DNA of 64,000 nucleotides from Crenobacter intestini (GCF_004919095.1 NZ_STGJ01000018.1:239-64238); one strand, 5' to 3'. Numbered from the stretch's first letter, positions 1-9,750 are shown. A program made the numbers and translations. The notes: generated by a model from the sequence alone, not told the origin.

Positions 1-34
1 CCCAATACATCTTCCGCGCGCATCTATAAGGACA

Positions 35-64
35 AAGGGGCGTGTCCTGACGGACACGCCCCTT
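35..64 (-). terminator. Rho-independent terminator of the potF-like operon
   Basis: A perfect 13-bp inverted repeat with a 4-base loop lies 17 bases past the stop of the second PotF-like gene. On the minus strand it is followed by a T-rich stretch (TTTGTCCTT), the usual intrinsic terminator layout. Confidence 0.85.
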
Positions 65-81
65 GCCTCTTATGCCTGTAC

Positions 82-1164
82 CTACTTGCCTGCCTTGATC
101 TCGCCCCACAACCGGTTGCTGATGCGCTGCAACTTGGGGTCGATCGGCCGCATGATGAAGCTGTTGGCCATCACGGCCGGGCCCGGAAAGATCGAAGGGT
201 TGGCCAGGTTTTCCCTGGAGACGAAGCGGCGTGCCTCGAGGCTGCCCGGCGCGTAGTTGACGTAGTTGGCGTTGGCCGCGGCGACCTGTGGCTGCAGGTT
301 GTGCTCGATGAACTTGTGCGCGTTCTCCGCGTTTTTCGACTCGACCGGGATGGCCATCGCGTCGATCCAGATGCCGACGCCCTGTTCCGGCACCAGAGGC
401 TGGATCCTCACGCCTTTTTTGGCTTCGAGTGCCCGCTTGCGGGCGATGTTGAGATCGCCGCCGAAGCCCAGTGCAAGGCACAGGCTGCCGGACGACAATT
501 CGTTGATATAGCCTGACGACGAAAAGCGCGTGATATACGGTCGGATCTGCTTGAGCAGTTGCGCGGCCGCCAGATAGTCCGCCTCGTTCTTGCTGGCCGG
601 GTCTTTGCCGAGGTAGCGCAGGGCAAGCGGGAAAACTTCGGACGGCGAATCGGGGATGCTGACGCCGCAGTCCTTCAACCTGGCGACGACGTCGGGCTTG
701 AACAGCAGATCCCACTGCTTCGCCGGCAACTTGCCGGCGAGGGCCTTGTCGACTTGGTCGACATTGACCGCGAGGGTATTCACGCCCCAGAAGTAGGGCA
801 CCGCGTAGCGGTTGCCCGGGTCCACTTCGGACAGCAGCCTCAATAGCATGGGGTCCAGCTGCTTGTAATGGCTGAGCTTGCGCTTGTCGATTGGCTGGTA
901 GAGGCCGGCGTCAATCTGCTTGGCGAGGAAGGTGTTGGTCGGCACCACGATGTCGTAGCCGGAGCGGCCGGTCAGCAGCTTGCCCTGCAGGACTTCGTTG
1001 CTGTCGTAGACCTCGTAGCGGACCGAGACGCCTGTCGCCTTCTGGAAGGCGGGCAGGGTGTCCCTGGCGATATAGTCCGACCAGTTGTACACGCTGAGGG
1101 TGCCGCTGGCGTGCGCGCCGGTGCCGGCCAGGGCAAAGAAAAGCAAGGCAAGCTTGGTGTGCAT
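82..1164 (-). CDS. Putrescine/spermidine ABC transporter substrate-binding protein (PotF/SpuD-like), copy 2
   Basis: A periplasmic polyamine-binding protein of 360 residues. Met at 1164 is chosen because it opens a clean signal peptide (MHTKLALLFFALAGTGAHAS) and has GGGGGATC upstream; an upstream in-frame extension has no such features. Family marks include NVYNWSDY-type sequence (here VYNWSDYI) just after the signal peptide, the SSSGYINEL segment and a C-terminal ending close to AGK as in PotF. It is a close paralogue of the gene immediately upstream and is probably co-transcribed with it and with the glutamine synthetase-like gene. No permease or ATPase gene lies in the window, so the transporter partners are elsewhere. 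Which polyamine it prefers cannot be read from the sequence. Confidence 0.9.
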   Translation of the reverse strand: MHTKLALLFFALAGTGAHASGTLSVYNWSDYIARDTLPAFQKATGVSVRYEVYDSNEVLQGKLLTGRSGYDIVVPTNTFLAKQIDAGLYQPIDKRKLSHYKQLDPMLLRLLSEVDPGNRYAVPYFWGVNTLAVNVDQVDKALAGKLPAKQWDLLFKPDVVARLKDCGVSIPDSPSEVFPLALRYLGKDPASKNEADYLAAAQLLKQIRPYITRFSSSGYINELSSGSLCLALGFGGDLNIARKRALEAKKGVRIQPLVPEQGVGIWIDAMAIPVESKNAENAHKFIEHNLQPQVAAANANYVNYAPGSLEARRFVSRENLANPSIFPGPAVMANSFIMRPIDPKLQRISNRLWGEIKAGK

Positions 1165-1256
1165 GTTCCGGATCCCCCTTGGTGTGCAGTCGGCTGGGTG
1201 TCCTGCATTGGCGGCTGGCCCAGGCGGGCCAGCCTGTCCCGTTTTGCGCGGCCGGC

Positions 1257-2342
1257 TTATTTGCCGGTCTTGACCTCGGTCCACATGCGGGTCGTCACGC
1301 GTTGGATCTTCGGATCGATCGGCTTCATGATGAAGCTCTTGGCCATGACGGCAGGGCTCGGGAAGATCGAGGGATTATTCAGGTTCTCCTTGTCGATGAA
1401 CTTGCGTGCTTCGAGGCTGCCCGGCGCGTAGGTCACGTAGTTCGAGTTGGCTGCCGCGACCTTCGGGCGCAGGTTGTAGTCGATGAACTTGTACGCGTTG
1501 TCGAGGTTCTTCGCGTCCTTGGGGATCACCATGGTGTCGATCCAGATGCCGACGCCCTGCGCGGGCACCAGCGGCTGCACCTTCACGCCGTTTTTCGCCT
1601 CGATGGCACGGTTGCGGGCGATATTGAGGTCGCCGCCGTAGCCGAGCACCAGGCACAGCGAACCTCCGGCCAGCTCGTTGATGTAGCCGGACGAGGAGAA
1701 GCGCGTGATATACGGGCGGACCTGCTTGAGCAGGGCGGCGGCGGCCTTGTAGTCGGCTTCGTTCTTGCTGGCCGGGTCCTTGCCCAGGTAGTGCAGCGCC
1801 ATCGGGAACACCTCGGACGGCGAATCGAAGATGCTGACGCCACAGCCGTTGAGCTTGGACACGTACTCGGGCTTGAAGAGCAGGTCCCACTGGTTGGCCG
1901 GCAACTTGCCGCCGAGCGCCTTGTTCACCTTGTCGACGTTGATGCCCAGCGTGTTCATGCCCCAGAAGTAGGGCACCGCGTACTTGTTGCCCGGGTCGAC
2001 TTCGGCGAGCAGCTTCATCACCGCCGGGTCCAGCCCCTTGTAGTTGCTGAGCTTGCTCTTGTCGAGCGGCTGGTAGAGCCCCGACTGGATCTGCTTGGCG
2101 AGGAAGGTGTTACTCGGCACCACGATGTCGTAGCCCGACTTGCCGGTCAGCATCTTGGCCTGCAGGATCTCGTTGCTGTCGTAGACGTCGTAGCGGACCT
2201 TGGTCCCGCTCTCCTTCTGGAAGTTGGGGATGGTGTCCTCGGCGATATAGTCCGACCAGTTGTAGACGTTGAGGTTGCCCGCGGCGAGCGCGGGGGCGCC
2301 GGCAATCGCGGTGAACAGCAGGGCAAGCGGTTTCAGTTTCAT
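1257..2342 (-). CDS. Putrescine/spermidine ABC transporter substrate-binding protein (PotF/SpuE-like), copy 1
   Basis: A 361-residue periplasmic polyamine-binding protein. The start has a good ribosome site (AGGAGAAGACCC before ATG) and a signal peptide ending near PALAAG. Mature sequence begins NLNVYNWSDYIAEDT, the PotF signature, and ends with KTGK as in E. coli PotF. It is about the family length (~365). It sits 48 bases after the gamma-glutamylputrescine synthetase-like gene and 92 bases before its paralogue. By analogy with SpuD/SpuE of Pseudomonas, the pair may bind different polyamines and share one transporter; that is inference. Confidence 0.92.
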   Translation of the reverse strand: MKLKPLALLFTAIAGAPALAAGNLNVYNWSDYIAEDTIPNFQKESGTKVRYDVYDSNEILQAKMLTGKSGYDIVVPSNTFLAKQIQSGLYQPLDKSKLSNYKGLDPAVMKLLAEVDPGNKYAVPYFWGMNTLGINVDKVNKALGGKLPANQWDLLFKPEYVSKLNGCGVSIFDSPSEVFPMALHYLGKDPASKNEADYKAAAALLKQVRPYITRFSSSGYINELAGGSLCLVLGYGGDLNIARNRAIEAKNGVKVQPLVPAQGVGIWIDTMVIPKDAKNLDNAYKFIDYNLRPKVAAANSNYVTYAPGSLEARKFIDKENLNNPSIFPSPAVMAKSFIMKPIDPKIQRVTTRMWTEVKTGK

Positions 2343-2390
2343 GGGTCTTCTCCTGATCGGAGCCGCCGGGGCTCGGCGGCGGGTCTCGGG

Positions 2391-3716
2391 TCAAACATGT
2401 TCCAGCAGGGTCTGCGTCTCCCAGGGGGTGACGATGCGGGCGAACGCCTCGCTCTCGGCGCGCTTGAGCGCGCCGTAGCACTCTACGAAACCCGGCCCCA
2501 GCAGCTCGGTCAGCGCGTCCTCGCGCTCTAGCGCGGCGACGGCGTCGTCCAGCGTGCGCGCGAAAGCGTAAGGCCGGCCGTAGGCGCTGCCGGCGAGCGG
2601 CGGTGTCGGGTTCAGTTCCTGCTCAATGCCTAGCAAGCCGCATGCCAAAGATGCGGCCAGCGCCAGGTAGGGGTTGGCGTCGACGCCGGGCAGGCGGTTC
2701 TCCACCCGGCGCGCAGCGGGCGCCGAGTTCGGCACGCGCAGCCCGCAGGTGCGGTTGTCCAGCCCCCACTCGACGTTGATCGGTGCCGCGCTGAACGGGG
2801 CGAGCCGGCGGTACGAGTTCACGTAAGGCGCGAACAGCACCAGTGCCGAGGGCAGGTAGCGCTGCAGGCCGCCGATGAAGTGGAAGAAGGTCTGGCTGGC
2901 CGCGCCGCTGGCGGTGCTGAAGACATTGTTGCCCTTGCTGTCGAGCAGGCTCTGGTGGATATGCATCGCGCTGCCGGCTTCGCCTGCGAGCGGCTTGGCC
3001 ATGAAGGTGGCGGTCAGGCCGTGGCGGCGCGCCGCCTCGCGTGCGCTGCGCTTGAACAGGAATACCTGGTCGGCCAGCGCGAGCGCGTCACCGTGGTCGA
3101 GGTTGATCTCGAGCTGGCCGCGGCCGACCTCGTGCAGCAGCGCGGCGGCGCCGATGCCCTGCACTTCGCAGAAGCGGTAGAGGTCGTCGATCACCGCGCT
3201 GAATTCGTCGGCGGCGTCCACCCCGTAAGGGCTGCGCTGCGTCTCGTGCGTACCGCTGCGTCCGTGCGGGGCGGCCGGCACGCCGTGCCCGTCCTGCGCG
3301 CGGGCGACCAGGTAGAACTCCATCTCGGGGGCGACCACCGGCGTGAGTCCGCGTGCGGCGTAGCGCTCGAGCACCCGCCTGAGCACGTTGCGCGGCGCGC
3401 TGGCGATCGGCGCGCCCTGCTCATCCGTGCAGTCGCAGATCAGCTGCGCGGTCGGCTCGCTGGCCCAGGGCTGCACCGTCAGGGTGCGCCAGTCGGGTGC
3501 GAGCAGCATGTCGGGGTCGGTCTCGCTGACCAGGTCCTGCCGGCATTCGCCGGCGACGCTCTGGATCAGTCCTACCTGTGGAAAACGCAGCTCGGTACCC
3601 GCGCTCAACTGGCGCGGCGGCACGCGCTTGCCGCGCGCGTTGCCGGTGAGGTCGGGTACCAGACATTCGACGCGGCGGATCCCGTGCGTCGCAAACCATT
3701 GTTCGATCGCCTGCAT
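2391..3716 (-). CDS. Glutamine synthetase family protein, probable gamma-glutamylputrescine synthetase
   Basis: A 441-residue type I glutamine synthetase-fold ligase. PuuA-type enzymes join glutamate to putrescine with ATP, the first step of the glutamylated putrescine degradation route. Visible family marks are the N-terminal GNARGKR segment, the metal/ATP-site PEMEFY segment, MHIHQSL in the middle, and NRTCGLRVP near the active-site arginine. Start at 3716 is chosen because ATG is preceded by GGGAGTC and the product begins MQAIEQWFATHG like its relatives; an open extension of 180 codons upstream overlaps the divergent rppH region and has no family similarity. The two PotF-like genes downstream support a role with polyamines over nitrogen assimilation (GlnA). 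Other puu genes are absent from the window. Confidence 0.85.
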   Translation of the reverse strand: MQAIEQWFATHGIRRVECLVPDLTGNARGKRVPPRQLSAGTELRFPQVGLIQSVAGECRQDLVSETDPDMLLAPDWRTLTVQPWASEPTAQLICDCTDEQGAPIASAPRNVLRRVLERYAARGLTPVVAPEMEFYLVARAQDGHGVPAAPHGRSGTHETQRSPYGVDAADEFSAVIDDLYRFCEVQGIGAAALLHEVGRGQLEINLDHGDALALADQVFLFKRSAREAARRHGLTATFMAKPLAGEAGSAMHIHQSLLDSKGNNVFSTASGAASQTFFHFIGGLQRYLPSALVLFAPYVNSYRRLAPFSAAPINVEWGLDNRTCGLRVPNSAPAARRVENRLPGVDANPYLALAASLACGLLGIEQELNPTPPLAGSAYGRPYAFARTLDDAVAALEREDALTELLGPGFVECYGALKRAESEAFARIVTPWETQTLLEHV

Positions 3717-3769
3717 GGCGGTGACTCCCGTTGCATTTTGGAAAGAGGGGGGGGCGGGCAACGGGCAAG

Positions 3770-3847
3770 TCAGGTCAGCCCCGGCAGCGGGGTGCGCAGG
3801 TGTGGCGGCAGCGCAGCGCTTGCGGGTACGCCGGGCATCACGAACAT
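3770..3847 (-). CDS. Short upstream open reading frame (25 codons), possible leader peptide
   Basis: An ATG at 3847 is preceded by AGGAG with 8-base spacing, a stronger ribosome site than that of puuA itself. It opens a 25-residue frame beginning MFVMPGVPASAA and continuing LPPHLRTPLPG before TGA at 3770. The frame is proline-rich (6 Pro, one PP pair). The stop lies 53 bases before the puuA start; between them is a run of eight C on the minus strand. Polyamine-related leader peptides exist (SpeFL senses ornithine), so a regulatory role is possible, but I recognise no known leader. It could also be a chance frame. Confidence 0.45.
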   Translation of the reverse strand: MFVMPGVPASAALPPHLRTPLPGLT

Positions 3848-3904
3848 GAAAGGGTCTCCTCGCGTCGGCAGTCTTGGCTGCCAATCTGTGTTTACTTTGG
3901 GAAA

Positions 3905-3933
3905 TTGTCATGCCGTCGTCAAATTTATTTAAC
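3905..3933 (+). promoter_or_regulatory. Candidate rppH promoter
   Basis: TTGTCA at 3905-3910 and TTTAAC at 3928-3933 with 17-base spacing, about 110 bases before rppH, in the divergent spacer with the puuA operon. Match to the sigma-70 consensus is moderate (5/6 and 4/6). Confidence 0.3.
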
Positions 3934-4044
3934 GCCTCCGGCGGCGGCCAGGGCGCGTTTGCACGCCGGCATTGGCCGGGCTCGATGGCATGGTGTGGTG
4001 AAATGTGCAAAAATTGCTGCAACTCACGAATTGCAGGTTTAAGC

Positions 4045-4584
4045 ATGCTGGACCGGGACGGATACCGCCCCAACGTCGGAATCATCCTCATCAACCACAA
4101 GAATGAGGTGTTCTGGGGCAAACGCGTGCGAGAGCACTCATGGCAGTTCCCGCAAGGGGGCATCAAGCCCGGCGAGAGTCCGGAAGCCGCGATGTACCGC
4201 GAATTGCTGGAAGAGGTCGGGCTGTTGCCGCGCCACGTGCGCATCGTCGGACGCACCCGCGACTGGCTGCGCTACGAGGTGCCGACCAACTGGGTCCGCC
4301 GCGAATGGCGGGGCAGTTACAAGGGGCAGAAGCAGATCTGGTTCTTGCTCAGGCTGGTCGGCCGCGACAGCGATGTCTGCCTGCGCGCGACCAACCACCC
4401 CGAATTCGACGGCTGGCGCTGGAACGACTACTGGGCGCCGATCGACAGCGTGATCGAGTTCAAGCGCGGCGTCTACGAGCGTGCGCTGGGCGAGTTGTCG
4501 CGCTTCCTGAAGGGGCTGGAGACGCACGAGCACTACCTCGCGCGGCTCGCCGGCGCGGGCGGTGCCGAGCACGGGCACGGCTGA
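4045..4584 (+). CDS. rppH: RNA pyrophosphohydrolase RppH
   Basis: A 179-residue Nudix hydrolase that removes pyrophosphate from 5'-triphosphorylated mRNA and so starts RNase E-dependent decay. The Nudix box (G-x5-E-x7-REUxEExGU) spans residues 38-60, with QGGIKPGES and RELLEEVGL. The start [15 protein letters not shown] is the typical RppH N-terminus; the frame remains open upstream, but that extension has no family similarity. Its 3' end overlaps the next gene by 23 bases. Confidence 0.95.
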   Translation: MLDRDGYRPNVGIILINHKNEVFWGKRVREHSWQFPQGGIKPGESPEAAMYRELLEEVGLLPRHVRIVGRTRDWLRYEVPTNWVRREWRGSYKGQKQIWFLLRLVGRDSDVCLRATNHPEFDGWRWNDYWAPIDSVIEFKRGVYERALGELSRFLKGLETHEHYLARLAGAGGAEHGHG

Positions 4585-5206
4585 CGCCGCGCGGCCGTGG
4601 CGGCTGTTCGCGCTGATCGTGCCGCTTGCGGCCTGGTCGGCGTACCGGCCGCACGACGCGGGCACCTGGCTGCTCGAGGCGCTGCCGGTGCTGCTGGGGC
4701 TGCCTTTGGTGCTCTGGCTGTGGCCGCGCTTCGCGTGGACGCGCCTCGCGCTGTGGCTGATGCTCGCGCACGGCGCGATCCTGCTGGTCGGCGCGCACTA
4801 CACCTACGCGCTGACGCCGCCGGGCTTCTGGCTGCAGGACCTGCTCGGCTTCTCGCGCAATCCTTACGACAGGCTGGGCCACCTCGCGCAGGGCTTCGTG
4901 CCGGCCATCCTCGCCCGCGAGGTGCTGCTCAGGCAGACGCCGCTGCGGCCGGGCTTCTGGCTGGGCCTCTTGGTGACGGCCTTCTGCCTCGCCTTCTCCG
5001 CCTTCTACGAGCTGATCGAATGGTGGGTCGCGCTGGCGATCGGCGCCGACGCCGATGCCTTTCTCGCCACTCAGGGCGACGTGTGGGACACCCAGTGGGA
5101 CATGTTCCTCGCCCTGGTCGGCGCCTTGCTTGCCCAACTGACGCTTTCCCGCCGCCACGACCGCGAAATTGCCGCGCTGGCGGCGCCCAAGATGGATCAC
5201 CATTGA
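4562..5206 (+). CDS. DUF2238 (YjdF-type) inner membrane protein
   Basis: A 214-residue protein with about six hydrophobic segments, starting at GTG inside the end of rppH. The sequence fits the DUF2238/YjdF family: the segment [13 protein letters not shown] followed by a membrane helix carrying SAFYELIEW, then [10 protein letters not shown]. These acidic/polar residues beside membrane helices are the conserved core of the family, whose function is unknown. The stop lies one base before the parE start, so it is probably translated in one operon with rppH and parE. The GTG start is my best choice but not certain. Confidence 0.75.
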   Translation: MPSTGTADAARPWRLFALIVPLAAWSAYRPHDAGTWLLEALPVLLGLPLVLWLWPRFAWTRLALWLMLAHGAILLVGAHYTYALTPPGFWLQDLLGFSRNPYDRLGHLAQGFVPAILAREVLLRQTPLRPGFWLGLLVTAFCLAFSAFYELIEWWVALAIGADADAFLATQGDVWDTQWDMFLALVGALLAQLTLSRRHDREIAALAAPKMDHH

Positions 5207-5207
5207 A

Positions 5208-7172
5208 ATGACGCAAAACTACGACGAATCCTCGGTACGCGTGCTCAAGGGGCTGGAGCCCGTCAAGGAGCGCCCGGGCATGTATACCCGGACCACCGAC
5301 CCCACGCATATCTGCCAGGAGGTGATCGACAACGCCGCCGACGAGGCGCTGGGCGGCTTCGCCCGCAAGATCGCGGTCACCGTGCACCTGGACGGCTCGC
5401 TGTCGGTCGAGGATGACGGCCGCGGCATCCCGGTCGGCCTGCACCCGGTCGAGCAGGTGCCGGTGGTCGAACTGGTGTTCACCCGCCTGCACGCCGGCGG
5501 CAAGTTCAACAAGAAGGACGGTGGCGCCTACGCGTTCTCCGGCGGTCTGCACGGCGTCGGCGTGTCGGTGACCAACGCGCTGTCGACCCGGCTCGAAGTC
5601 GAGGTCAAGCGCGACGGCGGCGTGTTCCGGCTGGCGTTCTCCGGCGGCGACGTCATCGAGCCCCTGACGCGTGTCGGCGACTGCGGCGCGCGCACCAGCG
5701 GCACCCGCGTGCGCATCTGGCCGGACGGCAAGTATTTCGAGAGCCCGCGCTACTCCATCCCCGAGCTCGAGCGCCTGCTGCGCGCCAAGGCGGTGCTGCT
5801 GCCCGGCGTCGCGGTCACGCTGACCATCGAGAAGGCCAGTGGCGACGAGGTCAAACTGTGGCAGTACCCGCACGGGCTCAAGAGCTACCTCGCCGAACTG
5901 TGCGGCGGCGACGAGCCGGTCGCGCCGCTGTTCGCCGGCGAGGCCTTCATCGGCGACGAGCACGAGCAGTTCGCGCCGGGCGAGGGTGCGCAATGGGCGC
6001 TGGCCTGGTTCGAGGAGGGCGCCGGCGGTGAGAGCTACGTCAACCTGATCCCGACCCCGTCCGGCGGCACCCACGAGGCCGGGCTCAGGGCCGGCGTGTA
6101 CGAGGCGGTCAAGAGCTTCGTCGACCACCACAACCTGTTGCCGCGCGGCGTCAAGCTGATGGCCGAGGACGTGTGGGGCCGCGTGCGCTTCGTGCTGTCG
6201 GCGCGGGTGCTCGACCCGCAGTTCCAGGGGCAGACCAAGGACAAGCTGACCAGCCGCGACGCGCTCAAGCTGGTGTCGTCGCTGGTGCGCGACCCGGTCG
6301 AGCTGTGGCTGAACCAGAACGTCGAGGCCGGCAAGAAAATCGCCGAGCTGGCGATCCGCCAGGCGCAGTCGCGCCTGCGCTCGGTGAAGAAGGTCGAGAA
6401 GAAGAAGGGGTCGGGCGTCGCGGTGCTGCCGGGCAAGCTGACCGACTGCGAGAGCGAGGACATCGAGCGCAACGAGCTGTTCCTGGTCGAGGGTGATTCG
6501 GCCGGCGGTTCGGCCAAGCTCGCGCGCGACAAGGAATACCAGGCGATCCTGCCCTTGCGCGGCAAGGTGCTCAACTCCTGGGAAACCGACCGCGACCAGC
6601 TGTTTTCCAACGCCGAGATTCACGACATCTCGGTGGCGATCGGCGTCGACCCGCACGCGCCGGGCGACGACGTCGACCTGGCCGGCCTGCGCTACGGCAA
6701 GATCGCCATCCTGTCGGACGCCGACGTCGACGGCTCGCACATCCAGGTGCTGCTGCTGACGCTGTTCTATCGGCACTTCCCGCGCCTGATGGAGGACGGC
6801 CACGTGTATATCGCGCAGCCGCCGCTCTACCGTGTCGACGTGCCCGGCTCGGGCAAGAGCCGGCCGCCGCGCAAGCTGTACGCGCTGGACGAGGCCGAAC
6901 TCGAAGCCATCCTCGAGCGCCTGCGCAGCGAGAACGTGCGCGAGGGCGCGTGGGGGATCTCGCGCTTCAAGGGCCTGGGCGAGATGAACCCCGAGCAGTT
7001 GAAGGACACCACCATGCACCCGGATACCCGCCGCCTGAGCCAGGTGCGGGTGCGCGCCGGCGCGCTCGACGAGACCCGCCGCATGTTCACCATGCTGATG
7101 GGCAAGGGCGAGGCGTCGAGCCGGCGCGGCTGGATGGAAGCCAAGGGCGACCAGGCGCTGACCGACGTCTGA
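5208..7172 (+). CDS. parE: DNA topoisomerase IV subunit B
   Basis: The ATPase subunit (654 residues) of topoisomerase IV, which with ParC decatenates daughter chromosomes. The GHKL ATPase domain shows EVIDNAADEAL (Asn42), DDGRGIPV (residues 69-76) and GGLHGVG (112-118). The TOPRIM metal site has EGDSAGGSAK near residue 428 and DADVDGSHI near 504. ParE fits better than GyrB because the protein is ~650 residues and lacks the long GyrB insertion. ATG at 5208 matches the usual MTQNYDESSVRVLKGLE-type start. parC is not in the window. Confidence 0.95.
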   Translation: MTQNYDESSVRVLKGLEPVKERPGMYTRTTDPTHICQEVIDNAADEALGGFARKIAVTVHLDGSLSVEDDGRGIPVGLHPVEQVPVVELVFTRLHAGGKFNKKDGGAYAFSGGLHGVGVSVTNALSTRLEVEVKRDGGVFRLAFSGGDVIEPLTRVGDCGARTSGTRVRIWPDGKYFESPRYSIPELERLLRAKAVLLPGVAVTLTIEKASGDEVKLWQYPHGLKSYLAELCGGDEPVAPLFAGEAFIGDEHEQFAPGEGAQWALAWFEEGAGGESYVNLIPTPSGGTHEAGLRAGVYEAVKSFVDHHNLLPRGVKLMAEDVWGRVRFVLSARVLDPQFQGQTKDKLTSRDALKLVSSLVRDPVELWLNQNVEAGKKIAELAIRQAQSRLRSVKKVEKKKGSGVAVLPGKLTDCESEDIERNELFLVEGDSAGGSAKLARDKEYQAILPLRGKVLNSWETDRDQLFSNAEIHDISVAIGVDPHAPGDDVDLAGLRYGKIAILSDADVDGSHIQVLLLTLFYRHFPRLMEDGHVYIAQPPLYRVDVPGSGKSRPPRKLYALDEAELEAILERLRSENVREGAWGISRFKGLGEMNPEQLKDTTMHPDTRRLSQVRVRAGALDETRRMFTMLMGKGEASSRRGWMEAKGDQALTDV

Positions 7173-7240
7173 CCCCGTGGCGCGGCGGGCGCGCGCTTGC
7201 CCTTCTACCATGAACGGTATTGTTTCGTGTGGAGAAGGGT

Positions 7241-8593
7241 ATGGCGGGCTTGCTGATCGGGCTGGTGGTGACGCTCTTGGTCGGGCGTTACGTGTTCAAG
7301 GGCTATCCGGCGACCGGCGTGCTGATGACGGGCGGGCTCGCCTTGCTGCTGGCCAGCGTGCTGCTCGGCCACCCCTTGCTGCCGCCTGACAAGGCCGGCG
7401 AGAGCGGCTTCACCGACATCGTCGTGTTCGTCGCCGACCTGCTCTCCAGCCGCGCGGCCGAGCTTGGCCTGATGGTGATGGTGCTGGTCGGCTTCGCGCA
7501 CTACATGACGCACACCGGCGCCAACGCCATGGTGGTGCGGCTCGCCGCGCGGCCGCTCTCCAGGATCCGCTCACCCTACGTGCTGGTCGTCGCCGGCTAT
7601 TTCGCCGCCTGCCTGATGTCGCTGGCGGTGTCGTCGGCGACCGGGCTTGGCGTGCTCTTGATGGCGACGCTGTTCCCGCTGATGGTCAATATGGGGGTCA
7701 GCCGCGGCGCGGCGACCGCGGTGTGCGCGTCGGCGGTCGCCGTGATCCTGTCGCCGACCTCGGGCGACGTGGTGGTCGCCGCCGAGGCGGCGGGCATGCC
7801 GCTGATCGACTTCGCCTTCCGCATCACCCTGCCGATCTCGGTCGCCGCCATCGTCGCGATGGGCGCGACCCATTTCTTCTGGCAGCGTTACCTCGACCGC
7901 CACGAGCACAGCGAAGGCCATGCGCTCGAAGTCGGCGACGAGATCGAGGGGCGGGTGCCGCACTTCTACGCCTTGCTGCCGTTCACGCCGATCATCGGCG
8001 TGCTGCTGTTCGACGGGCGCATGCTGCCCAAGCTCGGCGTGGTGGCCATCCTGCTTGTCTGCATCCTCTTCACCGCGCTGGTCGAGTTCGCCCGCCTGCG
8101 CGACGCGCGCGCGGTGTTCTCCGGCGTCGAGGTGGTGTACCAGGGCATGGGCGAGGCGTTCACCGGCGTGGTGATGCTGATCGTCGCCGCCGGCGTGTTC
8201 GCGCACGGCCTCACCAGCGTCGGCTTCATCAGCGCCTTGCTGGGTTTCGTACAGGGCGCGGGCAGCGGCGCCGGCCTGCTGCTGCTGGCGCTGGTCGCCA
8301 TCACCACGCTGGCGGCGGTCACCACCGGCTCGGGCAACGCCGCCTTCTACGCCTTTGTCGAACTGATCCCCAAGCTCGCCCTGCACGCCGGGGTCAACCC
8401 GGCCTTCCTGGTGATCCCGATGCTGCAGGCGTCCAACCTCGGGCGGACGGTGTCGCCGGTCGCCGGCGTGATCGTCGCGTGTTCGGGGATGGCCAGGCTC
8501 TCGCCGTTCGAGCTGGTCAAGCGCACCTCGCTGCCGTGCGCGGTGGGGCTCTTGGTCGTCGTCGCCGGCACCTGGCTGATGGTGCCGGCCTGA
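7241..8593 (+). CDS. DcuC family C4-dicarboxylate carrier
   Basis: A 450-residue polytopic inner membrane protein with roughly twelve hydrophobic segments, of the anaerobic C4-dicarboxylate carrier (DcuC) type, which exchanges or exports succinate, fumarate and malate. Conserved stretches include [33 protein letters not shown] and, near the C-terminus, [19 protein letters not shown] at 7241 follows GGAGAAGG; a TTG seven codons earlier is less likely. The exact substrate cannot be told from sequence. It lies between parE and hemE, same strand, without obvious functional link. Confidence 0.85.
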   Translation: MAGLLIGLVVTLLVGRYVFKGYPATGVLMTGGLALLLASVLLGHPLLPPDKAGESGFTDIVVFVADLLSSRAAELGLMVMVLVGFAHYMTHTGANAMVVRLAARPLSRIRSPYVLVVAGYFAACLMSLAVSSATGLGVLLMATLFPLMVNMGVSRGAATAVCASAVAVILSPTSGDVVVAAEAAGMPLIDFAFRITLPISVAAIVAMGATHFFWQRYLDRHEHSEGHALEVGDEIEGRVPHFYALLPFTPIIGVLLFDGRMLPKLGVVAILLVCILFTALVEFARLRDARAVFSGVEVVYQGMGEAFTGVVMLIVAAGVFAHGLTSVGFISALLGFVQGAGSGAGLLLLALVAITTLAAVTTGSGNAAFYAFVELIPKLALHAGVNPAFLVIPMLQASNLGRTVSPVAGVIVACSGMARLSPFELVKRTSLPCAVGLLVVVAGTWLMVPA

Positions 8594-8606
8594 GCGCCGG
8601 CTCGGG

Positions 8607-8612
8607 TATAAT
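8607..8612 (+). promoter_or_regulatory. Perfect -10 box (TATAAT) before hemE
   Basis: TATAAT 30 bases before the hemE start. No convincing -35 is visible. The same layout (TATAAT about 27-30 bases before ATG) occurs before grxC and queA in this window. Confidence 0.5.
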
Positions 8613-8642
8613 GGCGCCCGACGCAAACGACATACTGACGCC

Positions 8643-9707
8643 ATGACGCCCCTGAAGAACGATACCTTCCTGCGCGCGCTGCTCAAGCAGCCCGTCGACT
8701 ACACCCCGGTCTGGATGATGCGCCAGGCCGGCCGCTACCTGCCGGAGTACCGCGCGACGCGCGCGCGCGCCGGCAACTTCATGGGCCTGTGCACCAGCCC
8801 GGCGTACGCCACCGAGGTGACCATGCAGCCCTTGGAGCGCTACCCGCTGGACGCGGCGATCCTGTTCTCCGACATCCTGACCGTGCCCGACGCGATGGGG
8901 CTCGGCCTCTACTTCGCCGAGGGCGAGGGCCCGAAGTTCGAGCGCCCGCTGCGCGATGAGGCGGCGATCCGCGCCCTAGCGGTGCCGCATGTGGAAGACA
9001 AGCTCCAGTATGTGTTCGACGCGGTGGCCAGCATCCGTCAGGCGCTGGACGGTCGCGTGCCGCTGATCGGCTTCTCCGGCAGCCCGTTCACGCTGGCGTG
9101 CTACATGATCGAAGGCGGCGGCTCGAGCGATTTCCGCCACGTGAAGGCGATGATGTACGGTCGCCCCGAACTGCTGCACCACATCCTCGAGACCAACGCG
9201 CGCACGGTGATCGACTACCTGAACGCGCAGATCGAGGCCGGCGCGCAGGCGGTGCAGATCTTCGACACCTGGGGCGGCGTGCTGACCCCGGGTGCCTACC
9301 GCGAATTCTCGCTCGCCTACATGCAGCAGATTGTCGCCGGCCTCAAGCGCGAGCACGAAGGCCGCCGCGTGCCGGTCATCCTATTCACCAAGGGCGGCGG
9401 CCAGTGGCTGGAGGCGATGGCCGAGACCGGCGCCGACGCGCTGGGGCTGGACTGGACCACCGACATCGGCGACGCCCGCCGCCGCGTCGGCGACAAGGTC
9501 GCGCTGCAGGGCAACCTCGACCCCAACGTGCTGTTCGGCAGCCCGGAAGGCATCGAGCGCGAGGCCGGGCGGGTGCTTGAGGCTTACGGCGCCGGCAGCG
9601 GCCATGTGTTCAACCTCGGCCACGGCATCTCGCAGTTTGTCGACCCGGCGCACGCAGGCGTGCTGATCGACGCCGTACACCGTTTGTCGAGGCCGCTGCA
9701 CGCGTGA
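8643..9707 (+). CDS. hemE: Uroporphyrinogen decarboxylase
   Basis: A 354-residue cytoplasmic enzyme that removes four acetate carboxyls from uroporphyrinogen III to give coproporphyrinogen III in haem synthesis. The diagnostic segment [15 protein letters not shown] is at residues 23-37, followed by [12 protein letters not shown] with the catalytic aspartate, [16 protein letters not shown] and the C-terminal FNLGHGI. Full length for the family. Its own -10 box suggests separate transcription, with a terminator about 110 bases downstream. Confidence 0.97.
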   Translation: MTPLKNDTFLRALLKQPVDYTPVWMMRQAGRYLPEYRATRARAGNFMGLCTSPAYATEVTMQPLERYPLDAAILFSDILTVPDAMGLGLYFAEGEGPKFERPLRDEAAIRALAVPHVEDKLQYVFDAVASIRQALDGRVPLIGFSGSPFTLACYMIEGGGSSDFRHVKAMMYGRPELLHHILETNARTVIDYLNAQIEAGAQAVQIFDTWGGVLTPGAYREFSLAYMQQIVAGLKREHEGRRVPVILFTKGGGQWLEAMAETGADALGLDWTTDIGDARRRVGDKVALQGNLDPNVLFGSPEGIEREAGRVLEAYGAGSGHVFNLGHGISQFVDPAHAGVLIDAVHRLSRPLHA

Positions 9708-9750
9708 AAACGCGGGGATTGACAGGGATGGCGCCTGTTGATCCAACAAG

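Noticed and set aside
3744-3757. Run of eight G as a phase-variation tract
   Set aside because: It lies between the short frame and puuA and not within a coding sequence or between clear promoter boxes, so slippage would not switch a gene in any obvious way.
3862-3890. Sigma-54-like site (TGGCAG...CTGC) before the puuA operon, minus strand
   Set aside because: The distance between the GG and GC elements is one base too long for a sigma-54 promoter, and the flanking consensus bases are missing.
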